Positions 1-12,240 of a DNA stretch of 64,000 bases are shown in pieces. Under the pieces are notes generated by a model. That model searched no databases. It was given only the letters and a program-made list of their open reading frames with translations, and was not told the DNA's origin. The translations under genes were made by a program, and so were the position numbers. Every line of letters starts with the position of its first letter. The first letter of the stretch is position 1. The DNA is taken from positions 123,733-187,732 of the forward strand of contig MNCI01015903.1 in assembly GCA_015680685.1 (NCBI GenBank), in the 5' to 3' direction. The DNA is from Gnetum montanum. Lineage: Eukaryota > Streptophyta > Gnetopsida > Gnetales > Gnetaceae.

Positions 1-1290
1 GGAGATTTGAAATATGGAATGTGGTTGTCCATTAGATGAGGTGCTTATTGTGTTAGGTGGCGTATGCTCATGGAAAGGCTTAATTTGTTGAATGTTGACC
101 AACTATTTCTTATTTGGGCTCTCAAGTTTATAGATCATCATGGCCCCTAAAGGAAAAGTTTCATAAATTATATAAGGTCCATCCCACAATGTCTAGAACT
201 TACTTCGTTAAGGTACATCTGTGGGATTCTAGTAGAAAACCTTATCTCTTGGTTGGAATTTAACTTTTCTAATTTTTAGGTTATGATGCTTTTTGTTATA
301 AGCCTTGTGCAACTCATTACATGATAAGGCCACCAATTAATTTTCATCTAGCAAGTTGAGATTTATCAATCATTCTTTTTGGGCTAGAGTTAAGTCAAGG
401 TCAAGGTCACATGCCATTGAAAGTGTATGGAGTTTAGATTGAATAGGAAGTATTAGTAGTTTTTTGTACACAAGCTCATAGCGAGAGTAGCCTATAGGAA
501 GTTTCTAAGTTGAGTGGTAAGCCCAAAGGGCATCATTGAGTTTTGTGCTTTAGTACTTTCTATACTTGCTAACAGTTTTTGTTAATATTCTTGTGATTTC
601 CCTATTGGTAACCTCAGCTTGACCATTAGCTTGGATATGGTAAGGTGTTATGAGTTTGTGTTCAACCCCTATGCATTGCATGAGCTTTCAAAAAGTACTG
701 CTTGTAAAATGAGCTCCATTGTTAGAAATTAATGCACATGGCATGCCAAACATGTTTACAACATTCTATTGTACAAACCAAGCAGTAGTAGAGGATGTAT
801 AGTCGATGACAGCTATTGCTTTTACCCATTTCATACAATAGTCAATAGCAACTATGATTTATGCCTTTTTAGTTGACATGGGCATGATGGAACCAATGAA
901 ATTAATGCCCCAAATGTCAAATGGTTCTAAAGGTTGAATCCATTGTTGAGGTCCCGCCATTTGAGTAGTCATTCCATCATCTCATTGGCATTGTTCACAA
1001 GAGTGGATGAAATGGTGAGCATCCTTGAAGAGTGTTGGCTAGTAGTACCCTGCCATTAGGATTTTAATGGCTGTGTGTCTCCCAACATAGTGTCCTTCAC
1101 AAGAACCCTCATGAGCATCTTGGAGAACATGTCATTGATTAGCATCAGGGACACACCAATGAACTAGGCCATCAATGCACACCTTGTCAAGGTATCCGTT
1201 GATCTCCATGAAGTGCTTTACCTAGTGAAGAAACTATTGTTTCCTTTGGTGGTCCAACCCTTATGGCATCTTCTGAGTGAGAAGATATGT
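1..1290 (-). pseudogene. Copy A integrase remnant
   Basis: The zinc-binding N-terminus is visible around 1150-990 (the stretch GHYVGRHTAIKILMAGYYWP followed by a CEQC pair). The core follows at about 930-400, with DIWGINFIGSI, SNNGAHF and AEVTNREI, and the C-terminal segment with GPYIIYETFPLGA ends near base 30. Two catalytic aspartates are replaced by asparagine: AAT at 901-903 (family motif GID) and AAC at 721-723 (family motif SDxG). The glutamate is kept. Several in-frame stops are present. Both D-to-N changes are G-to-A on the coding strand, as expected of cytosine deamination on the other strand. Confidence 0.85.
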
Positions 1291-1439
1291 GAGAACATTA
1301 TCATACCATTTTGACTCATTAAGCATTTGTTTAGTTATTGCCCCAACAAGGAGGAGTTCATCATGAAATATGTTAGATAATGGGCTTTCTTCCTCTTTGT
1401 TGTCCCATTGCAATGGAGATAAGTGATCAGCGACCACAT

Positions 1440-2660
1440 TTTCAGTGCCCTTTTGATCTACCATTGTAAGATCAAATTCTTATAAGATCACCATCCACCA
1501 TATGACACAAGGGCTCACCATTGGCTTGTTCATTAGGAAGTGGATAACATTATGGTCTATGTGTACAAACACCTTATATCCAAGCACATAATGCTTGAAC
1601 TTCTCTAGAGCAAACACCACCACCATCAATTCTTTTTCTGTAGTGGTGTAGTTCAATTGTGCACCCACAATGCTTCAGCTAGTGTAGTGAATGTAACATG
1701 GATGTTTCTTATCATCTAACTACGTCAACATGCTCCCAAGGCATAGCTCAATGCATTTTTCATGATATGAAATGGTCTAGACCAATCAAGTGCTTTTAGA
1801 ATTTGAGTTTCCATGAGCCTTTCTTTTAGTTGTTAGAATGCTTTTTCACATTTTGGGGTCTAGACAAAAGGAGCATCTTTCTTTGTTAGCTTGACCAATA
1901 GTTTTACAATATTAGAGAAATTCTCTATGAAATGCTAGTAGTAGCAAATGTGTCCAAGGAATGATCAAACATCTTTAACTATCTCTAGCTAGTGGGTTAT
2001 TCCTTGGATGACCCTTATTTTTTCTAGGTCCACCCCAATTCTTGCTTGTGATATTTTGTGCCCCAATATAATGCCCTACTGGACCATGAGGTGACTTTTT
2101 TGCCAATTGAGCTACAAGTTAGTTTTGACACATCATTGCAACACTTGCTTAAGGTGGTCAAAGGCTTGCTCAAATGTAGCTCCATAGGTGGAGAAGTCAT
2201 CCATGAAGACTTCTACACCACTATTGATCTGCTATTGAAAGATGCTTATGACTAGGTGCTGAAATGTGGTAGGAGCATTGCATAGACCAAACAACATCTT
2301 CCAATATGCAAAAGTTCCCTAGGGACTTGTGAATGTTGTCTTTGCTTGGTCCTATGATGCAATTTAAATTTGGTTATAGCCATTATAACCATCTAGGAAG
2401 CTATAGTAGTAATGCTTAGATATGGTGTTGAGCACTTAGTTAACAAATGACAATGGAAAATGATCTTTGAATTTTGTCATGTTCAGTAGCCTAACGTCCA
2501 TGCAAAACCATGACTTGTTCTCTTTCTTTGGCACAATTACAAGTGGGCTAACCCACTCACTATCTACAATGGGATAGATAAACCCTATATTAAGGAGTTG
2601 CTCAATTTCCTCTTTGATGATTTGCTTCAATTTGGGATTTAGTCACCTCTATGGCTATCA
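1440..2660 (-). pseudogene. Copy A reverse transcriptase and RNase H remnant
   Basis: RT begins near 2640 with IGFIYPIVDSEWVSPL and VPKK, continues through KDHFPL, and has the catalytic FMDDF box at about 2192-2206. RNase H follows near 1860-1460, with WSRPFHIM, NYTTTEKEL and a DHNVIHFL segment, and runs into the linker VDQKGTENVVADHLS that precedes integrase. The frame is broken repeatedly. The substitution pattern (Q, W or R codons turned into stops) fits long decay. It belongs to the same polyprotein as the protease and integrase remnants on either side. Confidence 0.85.
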
Positions 2661-3380
2661 TTTTGGCTTCATGGTTGGGTCGGTGTAGATATGATGCTAG
2701 CATATCCTCTGATTAATCCTTATGAGTTTAGGATATGACCAAGCAAAAGCTGCTGACCATCTTTCAACTACCTTTAACAACATTTTTTTTCTATAGCAAG
2801 TCTTGCATTGATGATAATCAACTTCTTATTTTTCAAAAACACATATTTCATTTTGGCTAGTAACATTTTCAGTTTGAGGGGTAGTTGCTTGAAGTTCTCA
2901 GGAATTTCCAACTCTCCCTAGTGAGTATAATCATTTGTGTCATCAAAGAGCTGGTGACGAACTTGCTCTAGTTTATCCATGCTCATGACATATTCACATG
3001 TCAGGCTATTAGTTGGTTCCATGCATAGTGTGTTTCTTTTTGAATCAACAGTTAGCCACTAGGTGCCCTCCTGGTTTGTGGTTACTACATACAGACACCT
3101 TTGAATTTCTAATTTTGGTGCACATTATTTGCATGTAGAGATAAATGCTTGCTTTATGGCCCAATGTTTCTACACAAAATTGCACCTAGTATCACTATAC
3201 GTGATGCATGGAACTCTCTTCTTCTCGATCTTTCCAAATGCATTTTCTTTAGATATCTCCAAGGAAAGATCTCAAATTCCCATTATTGCATTGATAGTGC
3301 TTAGCCATGCCCTTCCCATAATGATTGGGAAGTTTCCTTTGTAATTCTCCACTTTGATTACTAGGAAGTTAGTAGGATAA
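2661..3380 (-). pseudogene. Copy A protease-RT connector
   Basis: This stretch holds the C-terminal part of the protease (an IMGRAWL-like segment near 3300, the usual ILGRPFL-type motif) and the poorly conserved linker to RT. The minus-strand reading frame is interrupted by many stops. I see no separate gene here; short plus-strand frames over it are shadows. Confidence 0.55.
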
Positions 3381-3700
3381 GATCATCCATAGATAGTGGT
3401 TACAGTGTCTTCTGTCAATCCCAATGGAATAGTGATGGATTCATCTACCAATTCTAATATAATATTGCTCTTCTTGAGAGGAGGCAAGTTCAAGGTAGTG
3501 TACATCTCATGAGAAATCAAATTAATACCAGAACCTACATCAAGAAGAGCCTTACATGGTTTGTTCCCAGAAATCTGCAAATAAATCAAAGGACTTCTAG
3601 GATTGGATAATTTCCTAGGAAGGTTTCCTACATAGATCCAATCAGACATAATGTGAGTAAGTATTATAGTATGGATCCTTAGAGAAGTTTGATTCAAAGG
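3381..3700 (-). pseudogene. Copy A retropepsin (aspartic protease) remnant
   Basis: An uninterrupted 104-codon stretch contains ALLDVGSGINLIS, with the catalytic D codon at 3541-3539, followed by LELVDESITIPLG and EDTV. This is the N-terminal half of a Ty3/gypsy protease. The family motif is D-[TSL]-G; here it reads DVG, so the residue after the Asp is unusual. In a live element it would cut the Gag-Pol polyprotein. It is the longest open segment left in copy A pol. Confidence 0.8.
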
Positions 3701-4259
3701 AGGTATAGAGGAATTTGATATGGAGGAAGAGGTAGGAGCAAAGTTGCAACTGTGGGTGTAGGTGAAGGCTTAGGTGGACTACAAGGTCAAAAGAAAGGTC
3801 TTTCCTTTGATTAGGCATTCAACCCCTTCAATGGATGATTGGGTTGCAAATTAACAGCCCTCATAGCATTGCATTGTTGTGGTTGAATGGGTAGTTCACC
3901 CTACATTGGTGGAGTAGGTGATAGTTGTGTAACTAAAGGAGGAGTGTGCGTAGGGATAGGAGGAGGATAAGGATAGGAGGTAGCATCCCTTCTTTTATGT
4001 GGAGAAGGAGTTCAATAGTAATTAGAAGAGTGGTAGTAAGGTTGAATATTAGATACATGACTAAAAGAGTCACATGGAGACATGGGTTGTTGAACATGAT
4101 AACTATATGGATCAGGCTGCTGGTAAGGGTATTGTTGCCTTGGCGATGCAAGCACCCATGATCGTGGTTTTTACCATTGTTAGTATTGTTTATATGGTTA
4201 TGGTAGAGCTCCACTTGGATAATACGATTGTTACTAATAGAGCTATGTAAGATTACCTT

Positions 4260-6213
4260 GAGGATAATTCCACTTTATGGATGTTTGCCTTTGTGTAGGT
4301 CATGGATATAAGGCATACACCCCAAACTCCTAAAGACGTGACATAATGAGGCAACATCCCTTAGGGTGTTCATCTCGGCAAACATCACATCCACGATCAT
4401 CATCTGAGTCACTTTCTGCAATCTCTTCTATTGCAACAATTTTGCCCTTACCTTTGTAATATGCATGTTCAGCTTCCTTGCACCTCATACGCTCAAGGTC
4501 ACTACCTTGTTCTCTAGACTCTTTAGCAATTTTAAGGACAACTTGAAATTAGCTATCCATGGAGTTCCTTAACTAATCAACCTTAGTCGTAAGTTTAGAT
4601 TGGAATTGTTGAAGTGGCAAGGATTTCTTAAGCATACCCTCATCAAATATGGATTCATCCTCACTATTGTAGAATTAAGCCTCCCTCTTGTGGATGGAAT
4701 GATCATGATTATACTCCTCTACGCTTTCTCTTTTTTTTTTTAGTTTGCCCTCCTCTTTGATGACTTGCTCTATTAACCTTTGTACTTGATGGATAGCTAG
4801 TTTTGATAGTCACCCTTAGGCATAAAATCCAAGGGTTTTCCTTGTTTCATTACAAAGCCCATCTACAATGTGGTGAAGTTGAGCTAACTGAGAATAACCA
4901 TGGCCAAGGCATTTGTGCATCAAGGCATATTATTAGCTAATGGCAGCATCCAAGGATTCGTGTGTTCCTTGTTTCCACCCTTGGATTTTCTTCTTTAAGT
5001 TGGACACCCTAGAGTACATTTGATACTTATCATTGAACATCTCAAGCATGGTACTCCATCATCTGATAGACTCCAGTTCTAATGACTGGTACCAGTTCTC
5101 TGCTTCTTTGATGAGTGTTCATGGGAATAACTTCAATTTCTACCACTCATTTTCTATGTTTTACAAGGCACATGCATCTTGAAAATTTTGAAGATGATTT
5201 TGCATATCAGAGTTATATCCTCCTTCAAATCGAGGAATATTTTTCATGTCTAATCATTTGATCTAATTGTCTTTCACATGTCTTGTTGGGATTTTGACTA
5301 CCTCTGCGATGTTAAGCATACTTCAAGTAGCAAATAGAGGTTCATCAAGGCCTTGATCATGGTGCTTATGATGCCCTCTACTATCCCTTCATTCATGGCA
5401 ATGTGCTTCTCTTAAATGTCTACACCCTTGATCTTGCTTGTCTCGACGATCCCTTTAGTTGTTGTTGTCCCATCAATCATTTCATTTATTTCAATCACTT
5501 CCATCATGGTCTCACCTTCTATAGTCACAATTGGAGCTAGACGAAGAAGAAGATAACAAAGGGGAAGAGGAAGAAGAACCAACACCATCACAGTGCCTAC
5601 TACTGCCTCTTTGGTGATCATGACCATGATCATGATCGTGTTTCTTGTTGGCATCCTTGTCTTGACTTACCCTTCTAGAACTGTCTTTGTCATTGGATCC
5701 CTTATTACCAAAATTAAGATTGTGAACTATGGAGTGCAGATTCTAGTTTTGACCTTCATGGTCAAAGTTATACAGAGGAGCATCATTGAGTGGGAGATTC
5801 CTAGAGATGAGTTTCCCACTAGCTTATTGGTACAATAGGAATTAAAAATTGTTAAGTCCTTTTTCTGTCAAAAGTTCGTAGCACTTTTTCAGCTATCGAT
5901 CTTGCAAGTGTTGTTCTTTGATAGGATGATAATCTCTGGTGTTGACATCTTTCACAATATATTCCCCATGGTGGTCTTCAAGACCACATCGTGCAAGCAT
6001 TTGATAAAGCATTGTAAGGGTAGCATGATTGTGCAGCAACATAATGTTGCCCTTCATGTCATGAAACTGAAGCTATTCATCCTGGTGTGAGATGAAGGTG
6101 AAGTTTGGAACATACTCATTAGAATGAGTATATGTAATTCAGTACTATTGAGGCTTTGATGGATGAGCATTATTAGGCATGGATGGAGAAGCACTCCTAT
6201 GATAAGAAGACAT
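4260..6213 (-). pseudogene. Copy A gag remnant
   Basis: The start is set at ATG 6213-6211 by comparison with copies B and C, whose gag starts with the same MSSYHRSASP-like or MASFH-like N-terminus at the same distance from the primer site. It aligns by eye with copy B gag through the motif FTFVxHxDE, a His/Asp/Ser-rich central region (about 5400-5650), and the FEGGYNADPQ-like start of the capsid domain (about 5225). C-terminal parts run to about 4260. Many stops and frameshifts. Confidence 0.75.
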
Positions 6214-6350
6214 TGTCAATTAGTGAAACAAAAATCACAATGTGCTCTAAGAATTTGTATAATTATAACATAAGATATGACTCTTAGGTTCATTCCAATG
6301 ATTTAAATACCTTCACTAGATCCTAGATAGCACACAAAACAACAAAAAGA

Positions 6351-6369
6351 TCCTCGACAACAATGCCAA
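6351..6369 (-). other. Copy A primer-binding site, tRNA-Asp type (degenerate)
   Basis: On the minus strand the LTR end is followed by TTGGCATTGTTGTCGAGGA. This is a mutated form of TGGCGCCGTTGCCGGGGA, the complement of the plant tRNA-Asp 3' end used by Athila-type elements. Copies B and C have the site in the same place. Confidence 0.75.
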
Positions 6370-7370
6370 TGATGAGTGGAAAGATACCCTTATGCCAAAC
6401 CATACGATTAACTAAGGCATTATGTGTGATCTAGTCGAATTCCATGGACCTAGAGTTATCTTGTACACTAGTTTCTCTAAGAAGTGAAACAACATTGAGA
6501 ACATTTGTTGTCTTTCCAACTACACTTGTGAGACTCAAGGGTATCGTTTAAGTGTAACTGATGTATATGAATTTTTGTTGTTTTATATTTTATGGATGTA
6601 ATCACCTACAACAAGAATAAGGGTAGAGTAGATTGAAAACTAATATCTATTATCTATCTAGCCTAACACAAGTAGCCACCCCACTTTCTTGGACACATCT
6701 TGAACATATATAGCACTACTGGGATATCAAACATTAAACGTTGCTAGGTTACCAAGTACTATATGAATGCTTGAAATGGTCATGCTCATGTTCATTAATT
6801 GCTAAAAATAAATTGTTTAATTGAAATGCATTAAAATGAAAAGAAAGAAAGTAAAATGCAATAAAGAAAATATTAAGCTATTCTCAATGGTTCAAGGATT
6901 GTTAAAAGAGTTCATTTTATTCCCGTCACACTGCTACACTCAGGTACATCAGTCCTCGAACAAAGAATCATGCATACTTTGGACATCTTTTGTATGCACT
7001 TAGAAAATATTCTAACTTTAGGAAGAAGAAACAACAAGAGCTATGTTACCTTGCTTGAAAATTCAAAATTGACTAATGAAAAACTTACTAAAAACTAGAG
7101 CCTATGTGTGGTATTTATAGACTCAGGGTATATACCCCAATGTCAGATATCCGATGTTAGACCAAGGCCCTAATGTCATGTGGCCCTGATGTTTTGGCTG
7201 ACACAAAATGGTGATTCATCAATATTCAACATTGTAGATTTGAGGTTGTAGCATTGGAGGTTTGATGACATTGGGAGTGGTAGGACATTTAGATCATGAA
7301 GTTAATTGCATTGACTTCAATGGAACTTGAACCCTCCTCCAAGTGAACCCCCTTGTTGCCCACTTAGGCA
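6370..7370 (-). repeat. Copy A 5' LTR
   Basis: The left terminus TGATGAGTGG matches the LTR ends of copies B, C and D. The first 150 bases (CCAAACCATACGATT, GATCTAGTCGAATTCCATGG) align with copies B and C. A TATA box lies at 7112-7119 on the minus strand. The U3 part is diverged and longer than in the others, so this is a different subfamily. The right edge, about 7370, is uncertain by some 50 bases. Confidence 0.75.
7112..7119 (-). promoter_or_regulatory. Copy A LTR TATA box with phased upstream motifs
   Basis: Minus-strand TATAAATA. Sixteen to seventeen bases upstream begins a series CCAATGTCA (7137), CCGATGTTA (7151), CTAATGTCA (7170) with starts 14 and 19 apart. This is nearly the same layout as the GATATC series in copies B, C and the 37.85-kb LTR, but with another motif sequence. 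Confidence 0.6.
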
Positions 7371-7660
7371 CCATTTATACACATTTCTCTAACTTATTCT
7401 TTGTTTTTTCTCAATAGAGTTTTAAGTTTTGGGTTTTTCGTGCAAGATATATTTCTTTATTTTTTGTGCATTATTCAGATCTATTATTAGTTTTTGCATT
7501 TTATTTCACTACACCATTTTGCAAATCCCCCAAGTCCTTGGTTGATCTATTAGACTAGCCAGGGTGCCTTAGATCCAAATTTTTTTCATAGAGGCCTTAG
7601 GGATCTAAGGTTGAGGACTACTATGCACCAAATTCATTAATCTTCATTCTAGCAATCAAC
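7371..7660 (+). repeat. Probable R/U5 end of a Tat/Ogre-like 5' LTR, truncated by copy A
   Basis: The stretch AGTCCTTGGTTGATC ... CATAGAGGCCTTAGGGATC resembles 31694-31760 near the far end of the Tat/Ogre-like region (AGTCCCTGGATGATC ... TAGAGGCCCTTGTGATTC). A sequence present at both ends of the region is what an LTR pair would give. The left part is missing where copy A begins. Similarity is moderate and was judged by eye. Confidence 0.45.
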
Positions 7661-7859
7661 TTTTCCAGTTAAAATAGTTTTCTTGGTCCTAGAAGGAGGA
7701 CCTTTGTTTGATTGTTGTGTTCAAATATGATTATCATTATTGCTAATGTTGCCTATCATATTGAAGCCTTCATTTTGCAATCAAAAAATTTGAATTTGCA
7801 TTTTAATCAATGTTGTCATCCATCCTCTTCTACTTCCAAGACCCAACATGGAGTGGTAG

Positions 7860-8755
7860 GTGTTTGGGATTTGCAATTTTTACAATAGTTACTATGAATT
7901 TCCAAAGCTAGTGTTGATTTTCTAGTGTGCTTTTGTAACCTCCTTAGCTACCAAAACTTTCTCAGTTATCAACGTTAGTGGTGTAGCCCTTTTAGAAACT
8001 ACCAAACTCTTTAAAGTTAGCTTTCCCTTTCATTTTCCAAGTTGAAAAAATTGGTAGCTTGCCAAGACCATATTCTAGTGGGAAAACCCAACTTTCCACT
8101 TTGGGTTTTCAACCTTTCCTCTTCAATGTTGAAATAAGAAGGTGTGAGACTTCCATTGTCTCATCCCCCTTCTTCCCCCTAGCCCCCCTACCATACCTAA
8201 TGTGGAAAAAGTTGGGAGGCTAGCATTGGAGAGGCTTAACACCAACTCTGCCAAAGCCAACATTGCAAATTGAAAGCCCTTTTCTATATTTTTGCAACCA
8301 AAAAATCCCAAAAGATCAGCACTACCCCTTCTTGTCTGTGATCAAAACTAGAGCATGGAAGTTGTAGATGGTTCGATGATGACTTTTCACAGTAATTGTT
8401 ATGAATTTTTCAACCCCAAAGCTAGTGTTGAGATGTTTCCCATTTTCTTTTGTGCTACCAATTTCAATCTTTTTTAGCTTTTAAAGTTGGTGGTGTAGCC
8501 CTTTCAGAGGCTACCAAACTCTCAGAAGTTAACTTTTTCCCATTTTTCAAGCCGAGAAAATTGGTAGCTTGCTAAGACGAAGTTTTAGTGGAAAAATATA
8601 GCTTTCCACATTAGATTAGAAGGTGTGAATTTTCATAACCTCACCTCCCTTTTTTAACCCATCTACCATACCTTGTGTAGAGGTAGTTGGGAGACTAACT
8701 TGGGTAAGGCTTGATACCAATGTTTCTAGTTTCCATTTTTGGTAAATGGATAAAC
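7860..8755 (+). repeat. Direct duplication of about 505 bp in the leader
   Basis: The block containing TTGGTAGCTTGCCAAGACC (about 8051) recurs about 505 bases later as TTGGTAGCTTGCTAAGACG (about 8558), with matching flanks: AAAGCTAGTGTTGA near 7905 and 8421, GTGGTGTAGCCCTTT near 7979 and 8489, and GTTGGGAG near 8210 and 8687. The copies differ at many positions, so the duplication is old. It lies between the probable LTR end and gag, in what would be the untranslated leader. Confidence 0.75.
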
Positions 8756-8869
8756 CCCCCTTACCTCCCACTTACTAATTATAATAAGTACTTCATTTTT
8801 GCCCATTTTAGTTTCATTTAAAATTTTTTGAATTCCATACACTAGAATTTACTTCTATTTTATTATTTA

Positions 8870-10900
8870 TAGCTTACTTTGAGCCATTGTCAACACTATA
8901 GCCATGTCTTTCCAATAGTCCTCCAAATTGGCCCTCACTTTTCAACAAGCCATGAGGGTCTATGATGCCAAAGATCCTACCATCATTAAATGTAGGTAAT
9001 CTTTGAGGGTTAGAGGAGAAAGTCCCAACTTTACCTCCATAAATGAAAGCCAACCTCATGATTCTAAGTGTGGAAGTAGAGGGAAAAAGAGAGTTTGAGC
9101 TTGTACATTAGGATGGAAAAGAGTATGTCCCTTCCTCATATGACCAAATACCTCTAACTGATGTCTATGTCAACATCTTGGCTCAATTGATTGCAATGGA
9201 AGTAGAATATGACAAGCATACATTAGAAGAATAACAAGAGGAGAAGGATGAATTTAGGATGGAATTTGAGCCTGAAAACATCATGGGAGGATTATTGTAG
9301 CAAACATCCCCCAAGGTCATAGTGTATTCCTCTAATGCTTTTTTTTCTTCATGGGCATGGTGCCACCATCTTCCACTCCTTCCTACCCTACCATGGTTTG
9401 TCCCACACTGGTCATAGTCACACATAAAACTCAATGAATGTCACAAACAACAAACTATAACACATCTATGCCATTTTTCATACAACCTCAATCAGTGCAA
9501 CCATTAATGGTGATTTTTACCATCATAAATCCATTAACTACTTGTGTAGGATCCACCATGGGACCCTAAGCAACTCTGGGATCATACACCCCATTTATCC
9601 CATTTTGCCTCAGATATTGGCACAAACTTCCTTTTCCTTGTTTAGCCCACAAGTTGTAACCATAACACAACCTCTCCCTTCTATCTTGTAATCCATAGTA
9701 AGGCCACAAGCCTCACAATAGATGTCATAGTCTTATGTACAAATCCCACAACCAATAGGGCCACCACAAGGCTTGGATTAGGCTTCCACATGATTTAGGA
9801 CCCAATGAAGGAATTGAAAAGGCTTAAAGCCTCTACTTCACAAATAGTCAAGATTATGGACTTCTACCAAGATGATCGCATCAATCTTGTAGTCCCACCA
9901 TTGACACTTCTTCCTAGTATCACTATTCCTTAATTTAGAAAATATAACAAAGAAGGTGATTCCAATGCTCACCTTATTACCTTTAGATCTGAATGCTTAC
10001 TCTTACAACCATGGCCTCATATCATCATGATGATTTTCCTTATGTATTTGACTAGGAAAACACTTAATTGGTATTGTGCATTACCCAGAGGGTCCATATC
10101 CTCTTTAGAAAATTTAGTAGCCTAGTTTTTCAACTACTTCAAGTATACCTTGAAGCCTAACACAATGCTTGATTAACTCATGAAGGTCAAGTAGGGGTCC
10201 TTAGAACCTATATAGAAGTTCATCTAGCAATGAAATGGACTACTCAACAAAATCCCATAGCCCATAGCTGAAGCCCATATTTTAGCAATATTCAAGAGGG
10301 TAGTGAATGACTTTATTAAGTCAAGACTCTACTACCTTGATCAGTAGTCCCTTAGCCAGGCATTCTCAAAAACTAAAAATATAGAGGGTGCTATGGAGGC
10401 TAGTCATGATTCAACCTACGTAGCATATAAAAATCAACATACATAGAGAGACAAAGAGGAAACAAACAAAACAATACAATTGTAGCAATTGTGAACAAAG
10501 AAGCAAAGAGCACAAGCTAGGGGCCAAGGGCCAACCTACCTAAGATCCCCACTACATCAATAAGAACTAGATCTAACTTTGAAAGAAAGGACAAGTTAGA
10601 ATATACTACCTTACCTTTGAAACCATCTAAGTTACTAGATCAACTATTAAAGAGTGGGTGCATGAAACACAAACAAATGATCCAAGTTGCTTAAAAGAAA
10701 CATGAGCAGTTAAGTGAAATAGCCAAAGACCTCACTCAAGTAATAAAGGATGATCCCCAACTACCTAGATACTTCAAACTAGACTGCTTCTACCATTATC
10801 ACCAACTACCAAGTCATGACACACACTTATACCTTGCACTAAAGGATGACCTATAAAGGATGATAAATAGGGGGGAGCTGGTGTTAGATGCTTCCAACCT
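8870..10900 (+). pseudogene. Tat/Ogre-like gag remnant
   Basis: A decayed plus-strand gag frame. Recognisable parts are KELKRLKAS and QIVKIMDFYQDD near 9805-9885, YNKEGDSNAHLITFRSE near 9943-9995 (the FDGTxDPxxHLxxF motif of Tat-type gag), PRGSISSLENLV near 10088, and a zinc-knuckle-like segment CFYHYHQLPSHDTH near 10783-10830, in which the last Cys is lost. In-frame TAG and TGA codons interrupt it throughout. It would encode the capsid and nucleocapsid. The start is not determined. Confidence 0.7.
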
Positions 10901-11479
10901 AGTTTGACCACAAAACTAGTCGATGTAGGTCTATAAAGACTTGTTGAATGCTAATGATAGTCCATATGTTAGTTCAACATTCAACATTGATGATGATCAT
11001 AGACTTGCAAGAGAACCATTCATGATTCAAGTATTCCTCTATGATGAAAGGGCATCTTCAGTTTCCCAAAGCTCAAGATCCCTCTTTATCATAAAAGTAC
11101 CATCACAAGTGCCTCTAAGGAAACATTTTGTCATTAGGGTGCCCTAGCCTAATACAATCCTAGTAGCTGTAGCCTAACCAATAGCATAATGACTTCTTGT
11201 AGTGGCTAATGCTACTACCCCTTCTTGACAACCAATGGCTAAAAACCTAAAAATTTTAGCTAGAAAAAAGAAGAAGCATAAAAAAAAGCTTGACAATAAG
11301 GGTGATAAGAAGATGGAAGCATGGAAGGAAGTCGATCCACCAAAACCCACTCCCATTTTGGCTATACCCATGACCTCCTCTTTCTAACCCACTCCAACTA
11401 ATAATCCATAGGAGGATACCAAATCCCATAACCAAAATAATGAGGAAAAGATTTAACAACCACAACCTAAAGCTGAAGT

Positions 11480-12240
11480 TCACATTTTGGGGCACATGAA
11501 GGAAGTAAAGCATAACCAGGGAGACAAGCCCATGGCCAATAACAAAAACTTCCTTAATGTAATGGGCCAAGTTAGGAATTCCTTCAAACAAAAGAATACA
11601 ACTTTGAGCTTGTATGACCTGATCATGAGTTCCACCACACATCATGAGGTGTTAGTTAAAATGTTGACTTTCATTCCCATTAGTGAGGACATGCCTGGTA
11701 ATGAGGAAGCCATCAATGCAATGATGATTCCTCTCTCATCAAGGGAGGAGAAGTCAACACCCTTAATATTTTGCGATAGTGAAATTAAGATTACTTCCCA
11801 AGATGGTGAAGTGACTAAAACCCCTCTATTCATAACCATACTCATAGGACAATTTAAAGTACGTTGGGTGCATGTTGATGATAGAGCCACAACCAACATC
11901 ATCCCATGCACCATTATTGAACGATTAGCCTTAACAAAGTAGATACAACCTACAACCACTGTATCTCTTAAGTCATTAAATGGATCAAGGGTTGCCATCA
12001 AGTAATCTATATCCTTGGATTTTGTAGTAGGGGAGAAATTCCCCACAACCACCAATTTCTTGATGATGGAGGAGATAGTAGGATTCAACCTTATCCTAGG
12101 AAGACCTTGGTTGGATCAATTACAAGTTTTGTTCTCTCCCATTCATAAAGAAATTCACCTTCCTTATGAGGGAGGTGAAATTATCATTCATGGTGATAAC
12201 ACAATTTCCCTATCTATCAACAATGTAAACATAGAATAGG
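11480..12240 (+). pseudogene. Tat/Ogre-like protease remnant
   Basis: Two open segments (11487-11942 and 12015-12239) carry the protease of the same element. The first has PLFITILIGQFKV and then VDDRATTNIIP, the place of the active-site D-[ST]-G, which is altered to D-R-A. The second has EEIVGFNLILGRPWL, the conserved C-terminal ILGRPWL motif, followed by HKEIHLPYEGG. Order and spacing follow Tat-lineage gag-pro. No RT follows directly: the next 5 kb is non-pol sequence. Confidence 0.75.

Larger units (their letters stand above)
1..7370 (-). mobile_element. Copy A: Athila-like Ty3/gypsy LTR retrotransposon, 3' end outside window
   Basis: Read on the minus strand, the order is LTR, tRNA-Asp-type primer site, gag, protease, reverse transcriptase, RNase H, integrase, which is the Ty3/gypsy order. 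The RT motif FMDDF, the protease core ALLDVGS and the primer site match the Athila-type branch as I know it. Every domain carries stops and frameshifts, so the copy is dead. The 3' LTR and any env-like region lie left of base 1. The right end is approximate because no target duplication could be identified. Confidence 0.85.

Noticed and set aside
3933-5838. Small frames on either strand across copy A gag
   Set aside because: Low-complexity shadows of the decayed minus-strand gag.
11256-12088. Minus-strand frames of 129 and 148 codons
   Set aside because: They oppose the plus-strand gag-protease frame, which carries the ILGRPWL motif.
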